Part shown: positions 41,381-50,248 of the stretch, one piece after another
Numbering within the stretch: the stretch's first letter is position 1
Layout: each line of letters starts with the position of its first letter
Origin: an uncultured Pseudovibrio sp.
GTDB lineage: Bacteria; Pseudomonadota; Alphaproteobacteria; Rhizobiales; Stappiaceae
Direction of reading: 5' to 3'
DNA length: 64,000 bases
NCBI GenBank assembly: GCA_947496145.1
Contig: CANMBS010000020.1
Span: forward strand, 1-64,000
The notes under the pieces: model-generated
What the model was told of the DNA's origin: nothing
Databases searched by the model: none
The model's input: the letters and a program-made list of their open reading frames with translations, nothing else
Made by a program: the position numbers and the translations under genes

Positions 41381-42241
41381 ATGACAGTTGAAACCACACA
41401 GCATTTAGGGCTGAAAAAGCCCCATGCAGACAACAGCCCGCGTCTTACTGATGTTCCGAACATGGCCAGCAATCTGGACAAGCTTGATGCAGAGCTTCAC
41501 GCCCGGCCTAAAGCAGATGCTTTGACCGCTCTCATTGAGGCCGCTGTAACAGGGTTCCTTGCACAGGCTCAGATTGAGGCGCTCATCAAGGCTGGCGATG
41601 ATGCGCTTCATGCCAAAATCATGGGCGGGCTGACACCGGAAGAACGGGACACAATCTCTGAGCTCGCCACAGCCTTCAAGGCTCATGAAGACAGCTCTGA
41701 TGCCTCCTTAGCTGCGATCAATGCAGCCATTGCATTGCGGGCAAAGCAGGCAGACCTGAGCGCGGCTAATGATGCAATTGCAGCTTTGCAAACGCTGGCG
41801 GGGACTTTGGCGTCCGGTGCCAGCGTGAGCGCATTGCAGGATGCCCTTGGTGAAAAAGCATCTTTGGAGGCTCCGCAGTTTACAGGTGTGCCAAAGGTTG
41901 GAGAGCATGCAATTTTACACGCCGGAAATCTGCTGGAGCTTGCCTCCAATGCAGCAGCTCCCGGGCAAAGCAGTCCAACCGGGTCAGTTACTCCTGACTT
42001 TGAGCAGGAGGTGAACTTTCAGTACAGCCTGACAGGTAACCTGACCATCAATAATCCTGACAATGTAAAGCAGGGTGTCTCTGGTGTGATCGTGCTTTCA
42101 ACCACTGAAGAGAAAGTTGTGTCCTGGGGAGGTATCTGGAAGTTTCCAGAGGATGTAGTGCCGAGCGTCACGGGACTGACACTGGTTTCTTTTTATGCGC
42201 AGTCATCATCAACGATCTTGGCAACTGCGGTGGTCTACTGA
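41381..42241 (+). CDS. Tail fibre-type protein
   Basis: The 286-residue protein starts TVETTQHLGLKKPHADNSPR then LTDVPNMASNLDKLDAELHA, a known start of phage tail-fibre and fibre-adaptor proteins. A coiled coil follows (ASLAAINAAIALRAKQADLS). The C-terminus (YSLTGNLTINNPDNVKQGVS) is beta-rich and may bind a receptor. The next gene overlaps its stop by one base. Confidence 0.6.
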   Translation: MTVETTQHLGLKKPHADNSPRLTDVPNMASNLDKLDAELHARPKADALTALIEAAVTGFLAQAQIEALIKAGDDALHAKIMGGLTPEERDTISELATAFKAHEDSSDASLAAINAAIALRAKQADLSAANDAIAALQTLAGTLASGASVSALQDALGEKASLEAPQFTGVPKVGEHAILHAGNLLELASNAAAPGQSSPTGSVTPDFEQEVNFQYSLTGNLTINNPDNVKQGVSGVIVLSTTEEKVVSWGGIWKFPEDVVPSVTGLTLVSFYAQSSSTILATAVVY

Positions 42242-42525
42242 TGATTGTGCCAGGATTGAAGCATCATCTGTTGCCAGCCAATAGAAACAAAGAACCTGCG
42301 TACGGGGAGTTTTATCGAGCAGATAGCAGCCCTGTGTTTATTTACCTTTTCAGCAAAGTATTAGGGGTTCGATTTATCTGGTGGAATGATGTGCGAGTCA
42401 CCACGGCTGCTGGAGATGGGCCGTTTCATGATTTTGATGGATGGCGTTACTTTAAGGGCTCTCATCATCCAGAAACCTCCGATGCAAATGATGTCATGTA
42501 TGGGATTTACAGGGTGAAGTTATGA
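42241..42525 (+). CDS. Hypothetical fibre-region protein
   Basis: The 94-residue protein begins MIVPGLKHHLLPANRNKEPA and contains RFIWWNDVRVTTAAGDGPFH. Its overlap with the fibre gene and with the next gene by 1-4 bases shows that it belongs to the operon. The function is unknown. Confidence 0.5.
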   Translation: MIVPGLKHHLLPANRNKEPAYGEFYRADSSPVFIYLFSKVLGVRFIWWNDVRVTTAAGDGPFHDFDGWRYFKGSHHPETSDANDVMYGIYRVKL

Positions 42526-43085
42526 AGCACTATTTTCTGAACACTGAGGGCGGGAAACTTAAGCTGGATACCAGCAAATCCTTTATGGGCACGGATGGAA
42601 ACAGATACCCGGCTGCTGCCTTTCGCTGTCTGAGCGAAGAGGAACTGGCTGCTATTGGTGTTAAGGTTGAGGAGGGAGAGCCTGAACGACCTGAACCTAG
42701 TAGAGCAACGGTCAGCGCACACGCCGAGGTTCTGATTGAGCAAGGCACTCAGATCAACGGTATCCAGTTGAAGTGCGATGAACGAAGCGTTGAGCGTCTT
42801 CGCGAAGTTATTGATGGTTTTAAGGCCGGACTGCCAGAGGCAAGCCAGACAAAGGCGATGACGCAGGCAGGTGTTCTGCTTGAGTTTGACACTCAGGAAA
42901 AAGCACAGGCGCTTTACAACGCTGCTTGTGTTTACCGCTCAAAGGTCATCACACGCTCTGCTGAAATTCAAAATGAGCTGGACCAGCTTCAGCAAGATCA
43001 TCCCGAGCTTGATGTCACATCCGCCACACTCTGGGATGTCAGCAAAACATTTGCTGAGGCCAAAGCAGCGCTGCCTGCCTCTTAA
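42522..43085 (+). CDS. Tail-fibre assembly-like protein (DUF4376-like)
   Basis: The 187-residue protein has HAEVLIEQGTQINGIQLKCD then ERSVERLREVIDGFK, which resembles the DUF4376 pattern ('I-x-x-G-x-x-x-N-G-x-x-x-x-x-D ... S-x-x-x-L'). DUF4376-type proteins accompany tail fibres. The C-terminus is helical (EIQNELDQLQQDHPELDVTS). It probably assists fibre folding. Confidence 0.55.
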   Translation: MKHYFLNTEGGKLKLDTSKSFMGTDGNRYPAAAFRCLSEEELAAIGVKVEEGEPERPEPSRATVSAHAEVLIEQGTQINGIQLKCDERSVERLREVIDGFKAGLPEASQTKAMTQAGVLLEFDTQEKAQALYNAACVYRSKVITRSAEIQNELDQLQQDHPELDVTSATLWDVSKTFAEAKAALPAS

Positions 43086-43111
43086 GCGCACACAGCTTAC
43101 ACATTCAACCC

Positions 43112-43143
43112 ACCCGCACGGCTCTCGCCGGAGCGGGTTTTTT
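43112..43143 (+). terminator. Hairpin with T-run before the tail sheath gene
   Basis: ACCCGC (43112-43117) pairs with GCGGGT (43133-43138), an inner CGGC/GCCG adds four pairs, and six T follow. It lies 16 bases before the sheath start codon. As for similar hairpins at 31738 and 49550, it may set expression between neighbouring late genes. Confidence 0.65.
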
Positions 43144-43158
43144 AATGGAGAAACGCCT

Positions 43159-44391
43159 ATGAGCGCACCAACGCTAGGCATGCAGTTTTCCTTTCCGTCT
43201 GATCATTCTTTCCCGGTGTCAGACGGTGATTTTTCTAAAATCCTTGTGGTTGATACCTCTGAGGATGCTTCAGATACAGAATTCCCGATCGATACGCCTA
43301 AGCGCTTTGCTTCTGGTTCGCCTCAAGCCTTAACAGCTCTTGGCACCGGACTGCTGCGATCACACATTCAGGGCATCAATGATCAGCTTAGCAGCTTAAA
43401 CAAGTCCGCTGATGTTACAGTTGTGCGCATTAAGAAGGGAGCAGATAATGCTGCAACCTCCGCAAGTATCGTCAACATCATCAACTCACTTGATACAATC
43501 CCAAGTACGATCAATGCCACGCCGGGTATTGTTGTTGCAGGTTCTACAGCCTGGCGGGCTGATCTGGAAACGGCCAATCCGGTTATAGCGGCTCTTGAAG
43601 CCAACCTTGGTAAAATCCTTGCTGTGGCTCCCGTTGATGTTGACCCGACAACAAAGGAAAAGGCTATTGATGCGCGTGAGACAATGACCTCAGGCAGGTT
43701 GATGCCTGTTGGTGTTGCTGCACGGGTGTATGAAGGTGAAACCCTTGTTACTCGGCCTATGTCCAGTCGTGTCGCTGGCCTGATGGTGCGCGCAGATAAC
43801 AACCATCGCGGCAAGCCATTTGATCCGATCTGTAACGAACCAGTCTTTGGGATTGTTGGAGTTAACCGCAAGATCTCGTTTAACTATCTGGATGGTGCCT
43901 CAGAAGGGCAGCAGATGCTTGCTGCTGATGTTGCTATTGTTGCTGAGGGTGAGACTGGCGTCCATGGTGCTGTCGGTGATGGCGGCTTTACTTTCCTTGG
44001 TACAGACATGGCGCAGACCAATGCTCAATGGCAGCAACTTCATCAAGTGCGTGGTGCTGATTATGTGGTTGCACAGTTCATCAAAATCACGCGCAAGCAT
44101 CTGGGTAAAAAACTCTCAGTCGCACGAGTAGAAGCGTTTATCCAGGATATTGCTTATGAACTGCGTGATCTGAAGATGCACGGCCATATCCTTGGGTATG
44201 CTCCAAGCGCTGAAATGTTTGTACCTGATTTGAACAGCCCTGAAGACCTGCGTAAAGGCATACTCAGCCTGAAGATTCAGCAGGAGCAAGCCAGTGCATT
44301 TAAGAAAGCTAACTTTGAAATGCGCCCTTATCGTCCGGCTGTTGAAGGACTGATTAGCGACATCATGAACCGCCTCAGTGCAGTGGTTTAA
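43159..44391 (+). CDS. Contractile tail sheath protein, P2 FI-like
   Basis: ATG at 43159 (MSAPTLGMQFSFPSDHSFPV) gives 410 residues; a longer frame to 42871 overlaps the previous gene and was rejected. The middle (VVRIKKGADNAATSASIVNI, then ATPGIVVAGSTAWRADLETA) and end (RVEAFIQDIAYELRDLKMHG, LSLKIQQEQASAFKKANFEM) match the sheath family. It contracts to drive the tube through the envelope. Confidence 0.87.
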   Translation: MSAPTLGMQFSFPSDHSFPVSDGDFSKILVVDTSEDASDTEFPIDTPKRFASGSPQALTALGTGLLRSHIQGINDQLSSLNKSADVTVVRIKKGADNAATSASIVNIINSLDTIPSTINATPGIVVAGSTAWRADLETANPVIAALEANLGKILAVAPVDVDPTTKEKAIDARETMTSGRLMPVGVAARVYEGETLVTRPMSSRVAGLMVRADNNHRGKPFDPICNEPVFGIVGVNRKISFNYLDGASEGQQMLAADVAIVAEGETGVHGAVGDGGFTFLGTDMAQTNAQWQQLHQVRGADYVVAQFIKITRKHLGKKLSVARVEAFIQDIAYELRDLKMHGHILGYAPSAEMFVPDLNSPEDLRKGILSLKIQQEQASAFKKANFEMRPYRPAVEGLISDIMNRLSAVV

Positions 44392-44417
44392 ACCTGTCAA
44401 TAGAAAGGAATTTCCTG

Positions 44418-44927
44418 ATGCAACAACCTCTCTATCTGGTAGGCGAGATTGACTTGCGCCGGAAGGATGCACCTGAAACCTCTCGTGCAATCATCATCAA
44501 CAAAATGTTCATTCCAGGCATCAAGTACCTGACTGTCAGCCATAATCCCGGTGGTGGTGTCGGCGCAATTGATGCGATCCTGCCTCGCATTGAAGCTCTT
44601 GAGCCAAAGGCCGAAATCAAAGGTGAAGACAAAGACCTGCGCTCGGTTATGGGACAGCCAGTTCACTGGACCTTTGCAGTCTCAATGCGTGACATGAAAG
44701 CCAATAAATGGCTCAAGTACCGCGGTGAAATCGTGGGTGCTATCGCAGAATGGGAACCTGATGAGATGAGCGCTGAAGAGTTCAAGGGCTTCAATCTGGT
44801 CTGGAAAGAAGTCTCACACCTTGAGGTCACCATGGAAAACGAAGAGTTGCTTTACTACGACTTCTGGGAGCGAGAACTGCGACCTGATCCGCAGTTTGCA
44901 GCAGCTAAGCGTGCTTTAGGTGCTTAA
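44418..44927 (+). CDS. Tail tube protein, P2 FII-like
   Basis: The 169-residue protein begins MQQPLYLVGEIDLRRKDAPE, typical of the P2-type tail tube family. It has a beta-rich middle (SVMGQPVHWTFAVSMRDMKA) and conserved end (EVTMENEELLYYDFWERELR). It follows the sheath gene, as in P2. Confidence 0.83.
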   Translation: MQQPLYLVGEIDLRRKDAPETSRAIIINKMFIPGIKYLTVSHNPGGGVGAIDAILPRIEALEPKAEIKGEDKDLRSVMGQPVHWTFAVSMRDMKANKWLKYRGEIVGAIAEWEPDEMSAEEFKGFNLVWKEVSHLEVTMENEELLYYDFWERELRPDPQFAAAKRALGA

Positions 44928-44991
44928 ACCTTCATCATTTTTGTTGTCTGGCCGTCCTCAGTTGGGGTCGGTTTCTCTTTGAGGAGTTGGT

Positions 44992-45372
44992 ATGAGCAGC
45001 CCTAAGAAAACGCATGCTTCCGTCGATCTTGAGTATCCTTTTGAAAATGATGGACACCAGATTGATCGTATCTCGCTAAGGCGCATGAGAGCAGCAGACA
45101 TCATTCTTGCAGAAAGCACCGAAGACGAAGAGCTTTCAGGTCAGATGCTTCTTGCTGCTCTGGCTGGTCTTGATCTGGAGGTGTTCCAGAAGATTGATAC
45201 TGACGATCTGGATAAGGTAACGGAGGCGGCAATCCCTCTCATGGGAAAGCGTGGCGCAGCCTTCAAGCAAAAACTGGCTCTTTTGAAGGCACTGCAAGAG
45301 GCGATGGAGCAGATGGACGCCGAAGCATTGATCAAGGAGGGAGCAAAGCAAGAGACCTCCTCGTCTCAGTAA
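44992..45372 (+). CDS. Tail assembly chaperone, gpE-like
   Basis: The 126-residue protein (MSSPKKTHASVDLEYPFEND) has RISLRRMRAADIILAESTED and LLAALAGLDLEVFQKIDTDD, typical of the contractile-phage tail assembly protein family. The position between tube and tape measure fits. A -1 frame stays open across its end (see 45411). Confidence 0.75.
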   Translation: MSSPKKTHASVDLEYPFENDGHQIDRISLRRMRAADIILAESTEDEELSGQMLLAALAGLDLEVFQKIDTDDLDKVTEAAIPLMGKRGAAFKQKLALLKALQEAMEQMDAEALIKEGAKQETSSSQ

Positions 45373-45410
45373 GCAGGCGGCTTAAGACCCCCTTTAATCT
45401 GATTTGCGAG

Positions 45411-45482
45411 ATGGAAATCGACAGTTTTCTGGAGACTGTTGAATCCCTTGCGCGTGTATTGAAGGCCGAAAAGCAAACATAG
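45411..45482 (+). CDS. Candidate E' extension reached by -1 frameshift
   Basis: After the chaperone stop, the -1 frame is open to TAG at 45480-45482 and could fuse to the chaperone, as in P2 E/E+E'. The last 23 residues start at ATG 45411 (MEIDSFLETVESLARVLKAE) and could also be a separate gene. No classical X-XXY-YYZ heptamer is evident. The tape-measure gene starts 10 bases later. Confidence 0.4.
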   Translation: MEIDSFLETVESLARVLKAEKQT

Positions 45483-45492
45483 GGATCGCTCT

Positions 45493-47766
45493 ATGGGTAT
45501 TCTCACATCAAAGCTTGTCATTTCTGTTCTTGATCGGGCAAGCGGTCCTGCGCGTGCAATTGCAAACTCAATGAAAGGCATGCAGGGGGCTGCTGAGCGA
45601 AACAGGCGACAGCTCAACCGGATGCAGGGGCAGATGCTTGGTGCCGTGGGCACCGGCTATGTTCTGGCCCGCTCCATCGCTGCCCCTGTGAAGTCCGCCA
45701 TGCAGTTTGAAAGCGCCATGTCCGACGTTAAGAAGGTGGTCGATTTCGATAGCCCTGAGGGCTTTAAGAAGATGCGTAAGGACATCATTGATATGTCCAC
45801 GCGCATGCCGATGACTGCCACACAGATTGCAGATATCGTTGCCGCTGCCGGGCAGGCCGGTATGGCGGGGGACGAGCTGACCCAGTTTGCTGAGATGGCC
45901 GCAAAAGTTGGCGTTGCTTTCGATGTTTCGGCAGGCACAGCAGGCGAGAGCCTTGCAAAGATTAAGACTGCCCTGGGTCTGACTGTTGGTGAGACCGGAG
46001 AGCTGGCAGATGCAATCAACCACCTGTCCAACACTTCAGCCAGTTCTGCTCCTGATCTGCTCGATTATATGCGCCGGGTTGGCTCAGTAGGTAAGCAGTA
46101 TGGATTCACCGCTGAGCAAACGGCGGCCATTGGTTCGGCGATGATTGCATCGGGTGCGCAGGCTGATGTGGCAGCCACAAGCTTTAGAAATGCAGGTAAG
46201 GCTTTGGCACGCGGCGAAGGTGCAACCAAGCGTCAGCGTGGAGCTTATAAGCGGTTGGGGCTTGATGCTGTAAAGGTTTCAAAGGATCTGCAAAAAGATG
46301 CTGTTGGGACATTGAAAAAAGTTATTGGACAAATCAGAGACCTGCCAAAGGACTTGCAGGCGTCAACTATTTCTGACCTGTTTGGAGATGAAGCCCGTGC
46401 AATTGCGCCGTTAATTGAAAATGCAGAGCTGTTGGATAAGGCTCTTAGGTCAGTCGCAATACAAGCCAACTACCTTGGCTCCTCGGAGGCTGAATATCAA
46501 AAGAAACGAGAAACCACAGCAGCAAAACTCAATGAATTTCAAAGCAATGTTGAAGCCGCATCCATCGCGATAGGTGACGCACTATTGCCTGTCCTGAATG
46601 ATTTGATGTTAGCCATCAAACCACACATCAAAGCCTTTGCGGATTGGGCAGAAAAGAACCCAGAAATGATTGCAAATATCATCAAGTATGGCGGGGCAGT
46701 GGTAGGTGTTCTGCTAGCTCTTACTGGCTTGAGATTTGCTTTTTTGCTTCTCAAGTCGGTAACGTGGGATCTTGCTGCGGGCATTTTGGGAGCAATTGGA
46801 AAGTTGGGCAAACTGAGCGGGCTCAACCTTGGCAAAGGCAGTCGAACCGGGCGCACAACCGGGCCAGCCGGAGCGAAACCATCTTCAATGAAGAAAGCCT
46901 TCGTACCACAGGTTTCTGGCAAGAAGCCACTTGCTGCAAACGACAATGGCACTAAAACACCTAAAGCAAGTGGATTGAAGGTTGGCAATTTAGCGCGTGG
47001 GCTTGGGAACTTTCAGCTCATCGGACTTACTCTGAATGAGTTAACCCATGATCTTAACATGTGGGGCATGTCGCAGGCAGAAAAGACCAAGTATCTGCAG
47101 GAGCGCATAAGTGCAAATGCAGCGCAGAGCGATGCACTCAATCAATGGATTAAAGATCAGATCGGCGTTCGGGAAGGACCGGTTGAGAAGGGCAACGTAC
47201 TGGTTGATGCCCTCAAGCAAGACCTTGCAGACATTGACGCTCAAATAGCTGAGCTTGGGGATAGCCGAAGCGAGAAGCAAACCAAGCGCGGTTTGATGTC
47301 TGATCGTGAGGAGATTGTCGAGCAGCTGCAAACTCTTAATGCTGAGCTTGCGCAAACGGCTGCCGGGGTGACTGAAGCCAAAGTGGCAGAAGCGCTTCAG
47401 GCAAAGGCAGCTCAAATTCTCGCCGTTCCAATCCCAAAGCCTTCCTCGGGTTCAGGTTTGAGCGTTACTCAAATCTCTGGTGCCCGCGCTTTGGGCGGTC
47501 AGATTGTTGCCGGGCGTAATTATCTCGTTGGAGAGTATGGGCCTGAACTGGTTACCCCATCGCGCTCTGGTCATGTCCATACAGCTAAGGAAACGGCTGG
47601 AATGACAGGTGAGCAGTCTGTCTCAAGAGGCTTTGGCCCTATCCAGTTCGGAGACATTAACATCAATGGTGCTGGTGATCCTGAAGCAGTTCTTGACCGT
47701 CTGGTGGATGGGATTGAAGAACGCCTTTCAGGTCTTTTTGCTGATCAGGAATATGCGGTGCGATAA
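45493..47766 (+). CDS. Tail tape measure protein, P2 gpT-like
   Basis: The 757-residue protein has N-terminal tape-measure blocks (VLDRASGPARAIANSMKGMQ, FESAMSDVKKVVDFDSPEGF, MTATQIADIVAAAGQAGMAG). A hydrophobic region lies near residues 395-420 (YGGAVVGVLLALTGLRFAFL). The C-terminal GRNYLVGEYGPELVTPSRSG is a known motif of this family. It sets tail length and is released during DNA injection. Confidence 0.9.
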   Translation: MGILTSKLVISVLDRASGPARAIANSMKGMQGAAERNRRQLNRMQGQMLGAVGTGYVLARSIAAPVKSAMQFESAMSDVKKVVDFDSPEGFKKMRKDIIDMSTRMPMTATQIADIVAAAGQAGMAGDELTQFAEMAAKVGVAFDVSAGTAGESLAKIKTALGLTVGETGELADAINHLSNTSASSAPDLLDYMRRVGSVGKQYGFTAEQTAAIGSAMIASGAQADVAATSFRNAGKALARGEGATKRQRGAYKRLGLDAVKVSKDLQKDAVGTLKKVIGQIRDLPKDLQASTISDLFGDEARAIAPLIENAELLDKALRSVAIQANYLGSSEAEYQKKRETTAAKLNEFQSNVEAASIAIGDALLPVLNDLMLAIKPHIKAFADWAEKNPEMIANIIKYGGAVVGVLLALTGLRFAFLLLKSVTWDLAAGILGAIGKLGKLSGLNLGKGSRTGRTTGPAGAKPSSMKKAFVPQVSGKKPLAANDNGTKTPKASGLKVGNLARGLGNFQLIGLTLNELTHDLNMWGMSQAEKTKYLQERISANAAQSDALNQWIKDQIGVREGPVEKGNVLVDALKQDLADIDAQIAELGDSRSEKQTKRGLMSDREEIVEQLQTLNAELAQTAAGVTEAKVAEALQAKAAQILAVPIPKPSSGSGLSVTQISGARALGGQIVAGRNYLVGEYGPELVTPSRSGHVHTAKETAGMTGEQSVSRGFGPIQFGDININGAGDPEAVLDRLVDGIEERLSGLFADQEYAVR

Positions 47767-48200
47767 TGCTTTACATGCTTGGAGCTTTGCAGCTCGATAC
47801 TTTCCCGTTTAATGCCGACCAAGTCCAGATTTCAAGTAAGGCAGACATTGCAAAGAAGAAAGTCATCGGGGGTATTTCTCCCGGTGAGTTCATGGGAGAT
47901 GGCGGTAAGACACTTACAATCTCAGGTCAGATCCTGCCACTTAAAATCGGCGGCTTAACTCAATTGGATATGGCTGACCAGATGCGCAAGAGCGGAGAGG
48001 TTTTCCCTGTCATGCGCGGGGATGGGATAAGGCTTGGCAACTTTGCAATTAAGAGCATGAGTGAAACGCACAAGCACCTTGCACGCAATGGTGTGGGACA
48101 TGTGGTCACCCATCGCCTGACATTGCAACAGGAGCCGGATGAAAGCCAGTCTTCTCCTGGGCTTGTTCCTGATCTTCTATCAATCTTCGATATCTTCTAA
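47766..48200 (+). CDS. Tail protein U, P2-like
   Basis: The 144-residue protein (MLYMLGALQLDTFPFNADQV) matches P2 gpU: VIGGISPGEFMGDGGKTLTI then MRKSGEVFPVMRGDGIRLGN. It starts at the stop of the tape measure gene. It acts in baseplate or tail completion. Confidence 0.85.
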   Translation: MLYMLGALQLDTFPFNADQVQISSKADIAKKKVIGGISPGEFMGDGGKTLTISGQILPLKIGGLTQLDMADQMRKSGEVFPVMRGDGIRLGNFAIKSMSETHKHLARNGVGHVVTHRLTLQQEPDESQSSPGLVPDLLSIFDIF

Positions 48201-48210
48201 GGGGTCTGTC

Positions 48211-48441
48211 ATGACCGAGCAAATCAGGGTCAAGGGGGACAACATCACTCTTGATCTCCTCCTTGAGCGTCGCCACGGCTGGCGTGGAAGGGAGCTTGTG
48301 GAAGCAGCACTGGCTTTAAATCCGGGCCTTGCAGCATTGGGAGTGACAATCCCGCTTGGAACTCTTGTAAATATCCCGGAGTTACCACCAAGGAAGAATG
48401 AGGAAGTTGAGGTCGTTGATCTGTTTGGAGGCTTTCAATGA
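48211..48441 (+). CDS. Tail protein X, P2-like
   Basis: ATG at 48211, preceded by AAGGGG, gives 76 residues. LDLLLERRHGWRGRELVEAA then NPGLAALGVTIPLGTLVNIP is the LysM-like fold of P2 gpX. It caps the baseplate hub. The stop overlaps the next start by 4 bases. Confidence 0.85.
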   Translation: MTEQIRVKGDNITLDLLLERRHGWRGRELVEAALALNPGLAALGVTIPLGTLVNIPELPPRKNEEVEVVDLFGGFQ

Positions 48442-49526
48442 GCAATTGGGAGGTTGACTGGAAAGTCACTATTGATGGTGAGGATATCAGTCCGGGCCTG
48501 AGTGAATATCTGGAAAGCATTACAGCAACAGATAAAGCAGAAAGCACCTCAGATACTTGCAGCATTACGCTCAGGGATGAGGGCAAAATCAGATTGCCAC
48601 AACCCGGTTCTGAACTGGTGGTACATCTTGAGGGGAAGAAGGTTTTTGAGGGTATCACTGATATCCCGAATTTCTCCCTGAACCGAAGCGGAGGCGGTCA
48701 TCTTAAGATCAGTGCAAAAGGGTTTGATGAGCGCTCTAAGGTGAAGCAACCTTTGAAGTTTCATCAGGACAATTCCACTCTTGAAGACTTCATGAAAAAA
48801 GCAGCCAGGAAAGCTGGCTTTGAAATTGAAATCCATCCTGACCTTGCAAAGATCAAACGAGATTACTGGCGGGCAAATGGGATCAGTTTTGCAGGTCTTG
48901 GCAATGCCCTTGCAAGAGAGCTTTTTGGAGCTTTTAAGATCAGAGGTAAGAAGGCTGTCTTTCTCCCGCTCGGGGTTGAGAATGATCTTTCGCTCATTCA
49001 GGCAAAGCGACCAGGCAACATCATTTCAGTGAACATGAAACCACGCACGCTAAGGCGGGTTTTTTCTTCTGGATCTGCCAGATATCTCAACCGGGAAAGA
49101 GGAGGGGTGCAGGAAATCAAAGAAGACTTTGACGAAGAAGATTTGCCCGAAAACCCAGACAATGCCCTACGCCATATCATTGCTGATGAAGAGACTGCAA
49201 AACGCACTTTAAAGGCACGCCGCCAGCAATCGAAGCGTGAGAAGGGGTCCGGTACTATTGTGTTAAACCTTACGCCTGAGGCGCAAGCTGAAGCTCTATG
49301 CCAGGTGTCTGGAGTTAGGGCTGGCATTGATGGTACTTACCGCATTGACAGCCGGACACATCGCGCTTCAAGGGGACGAGGGGCAACAACCTCTCTTTCA
49401 CTTAAGGAGCCTGATGAGAGAGCAGGTAAGGATAAGCGCAAGTCGAAGGTTATACCTAAGCCAAAGCCGGTAGAATCCTACGGCGATGGTCTCAACCGTA
49501 ACGGCACCACCGGTACCCAGAAATAA
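48438..49526 (+). CDS. Tail hub protein D, P2-like
   Basis: The 362-residue protein has WKVTIDGEDISPGLSEYLES then ATDKAESTSDTCSITLRDEG, and FDERSKVKQPLKFHQDNSTL with LEDFMKKAARKAGFEIEI. These match P2 gpD (late control D family), the hub joined to the spike. The C-terminus is basic and low in complexity (DERAGKDKRKSKVIPKPKPV). Confidence 0.87.
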   Translation: MSNWEVDWKVTIDGEDISPGLSEYLESITATDKAESTSDTCSITLRDEGKIRLPQPGSELVVHLEGKKVFEGITDIPNFSLNRSGGGHLKISAKGFDERSKVKQPLKFHQDNSTLEDFMKKAARKAGFEIEIHPDLAKIKRDYWRANGISFAGLGNALARELFGAFKIRGKKAVFLPLGVENDLSLIQAKRPGNIISVNMKPRTLRRVFSSGSARYLNRERGGVQEIKEDFDEEDLPENPDNALRHIIADEETAKRTLKARRQQSKREKGSGTIVLNLTPEAQAEALCQVSGVRAGIDGTYRIDSRTHRASRGRGATTSLSLKEPDERAGKDKRKSKVIPKPKPVESYGDGLNRNGTTGTQK

Positions 49527-49549
49527 CAATACCCACCATGCACTTCATT

Positions 49550-49574
49550 ACCCGCCCGCTGAGGCGGGTTTTTT
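49550..49574 (+). terminator. Hairpin with T-run between tail and lysis genes
   Basis: ACCCGCC (49550-49556) pairs with GGCGGGT (49563-49569), a 7-bp stem with a CGCTGA loop and six T. The endolysin start codon is 15 bases downstream. It could limit lysis gene expression from the tail transcript. Confidence 0.75.
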
Positions 49575-49588
49575 ATTGGGAAGGACCC

Positions 49589-50053
49589 ATGAACACTATC
49601 GAACTTAAGAATACAGAGGGCTTCGCTGCCTTTTGTGAGGGACTGGCTCTGCGCTATTTCTCACCTCGTGAACTGCTCTGTAAAGGTGAGGCCCATGAAA
49701 CACCTAGCCACGCAGGCTTTGAGCTGAACACCGACCCACCGCGCCAGCTCTGGTCCAACATCATTCCGGCAATCACTGCACTGGACAGGCTCAGAGAAGC
49801 CTCAGGCGGACCAATCGTACTCTTAAGCGTCTATCGCGGGCTTGAGTACAACAAGGTCATTGGCGGTGCCACACGCAGTCAGCACCTGCGGTTTGCAGCT
49901 ATCGACTTTCAAAGCCAGATCTGGTCTCCGCAGCAATGCTTTAACTGGCTGCGCAAGGATCGTGCTCAGGGCGGTTTTAAAGGCGGTCTGGGCGCTTACA
50001 ACACCTTCACACACATAGACGGACGTGGCTTCAACGCTACATGGAAAGGCTAA
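49589..50053 (+). CDS. Endolysin, peptidase M15-type
   Basis: ATG at 49589 gives 154 residues. SVYRGLEYNKVIGGATRSQH (His99), FAAIDF (Asp106) and TFTHIDGRG (His142) form the zinc site of M15 D-Ala-D-Ala/L-Ala-D-Glu peptidases. The N-terminal part has FCEGLALRYFSPRELLCKGE. It cuts peptidoglycan peptides at the end of infection. It has no signal peptide, so it needs a holin. Confidence 0.82.
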   Translation: MNTIELKNTEGFAAFCEGLALRYFSPRELLCKGEAHETPSHAGFELNTDPPRQLWSNIIPAITALDRLREASGGPIVLLSVYRGLEYNKVIGGATRSQHLRFAAIDFQSQIWSPQQCFNWLRKDRAQGGFKGGLGAYNTFTHIDGRGFNATWKG

Positions 50054-50056
50054 AGC

Positions 50057-50248
50057 ATGCTTGGATATCTTGCGGAAAATGCAGTTGCGATCACTGCTAT
50101 TGTTGGCGGCATTGTCACCATTGGCTCACAGATCGCAGCGCTTACTCCAACGCCGAAGGATGACAGCTTCTTTCGGGGGGCACGGAAGGTACTTGATCTG
50201 GTGGCTGGCAATTACGGGCATGCAAAGAACAGAGAGAATCCCAGATGA
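50057..50248 (+). CDS. Holin-like small membrane protein 1
   Basis: The 63-residue protein begins MLGYLAENAVAITAIVGGIV then TIGSQIAALTPTP, one transmembrane segment followed by a charged tail. It starts 3 bases after the endolysin stop, the classical holin place in some phages. Direct evidence is lacking. Confidence 0.5.
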   Translation: MLGYLAENAVAITAIVGGIVTIGSQIAALTPTPKDDSFFRGARKVLDLVAGNYGHAKNRENPR

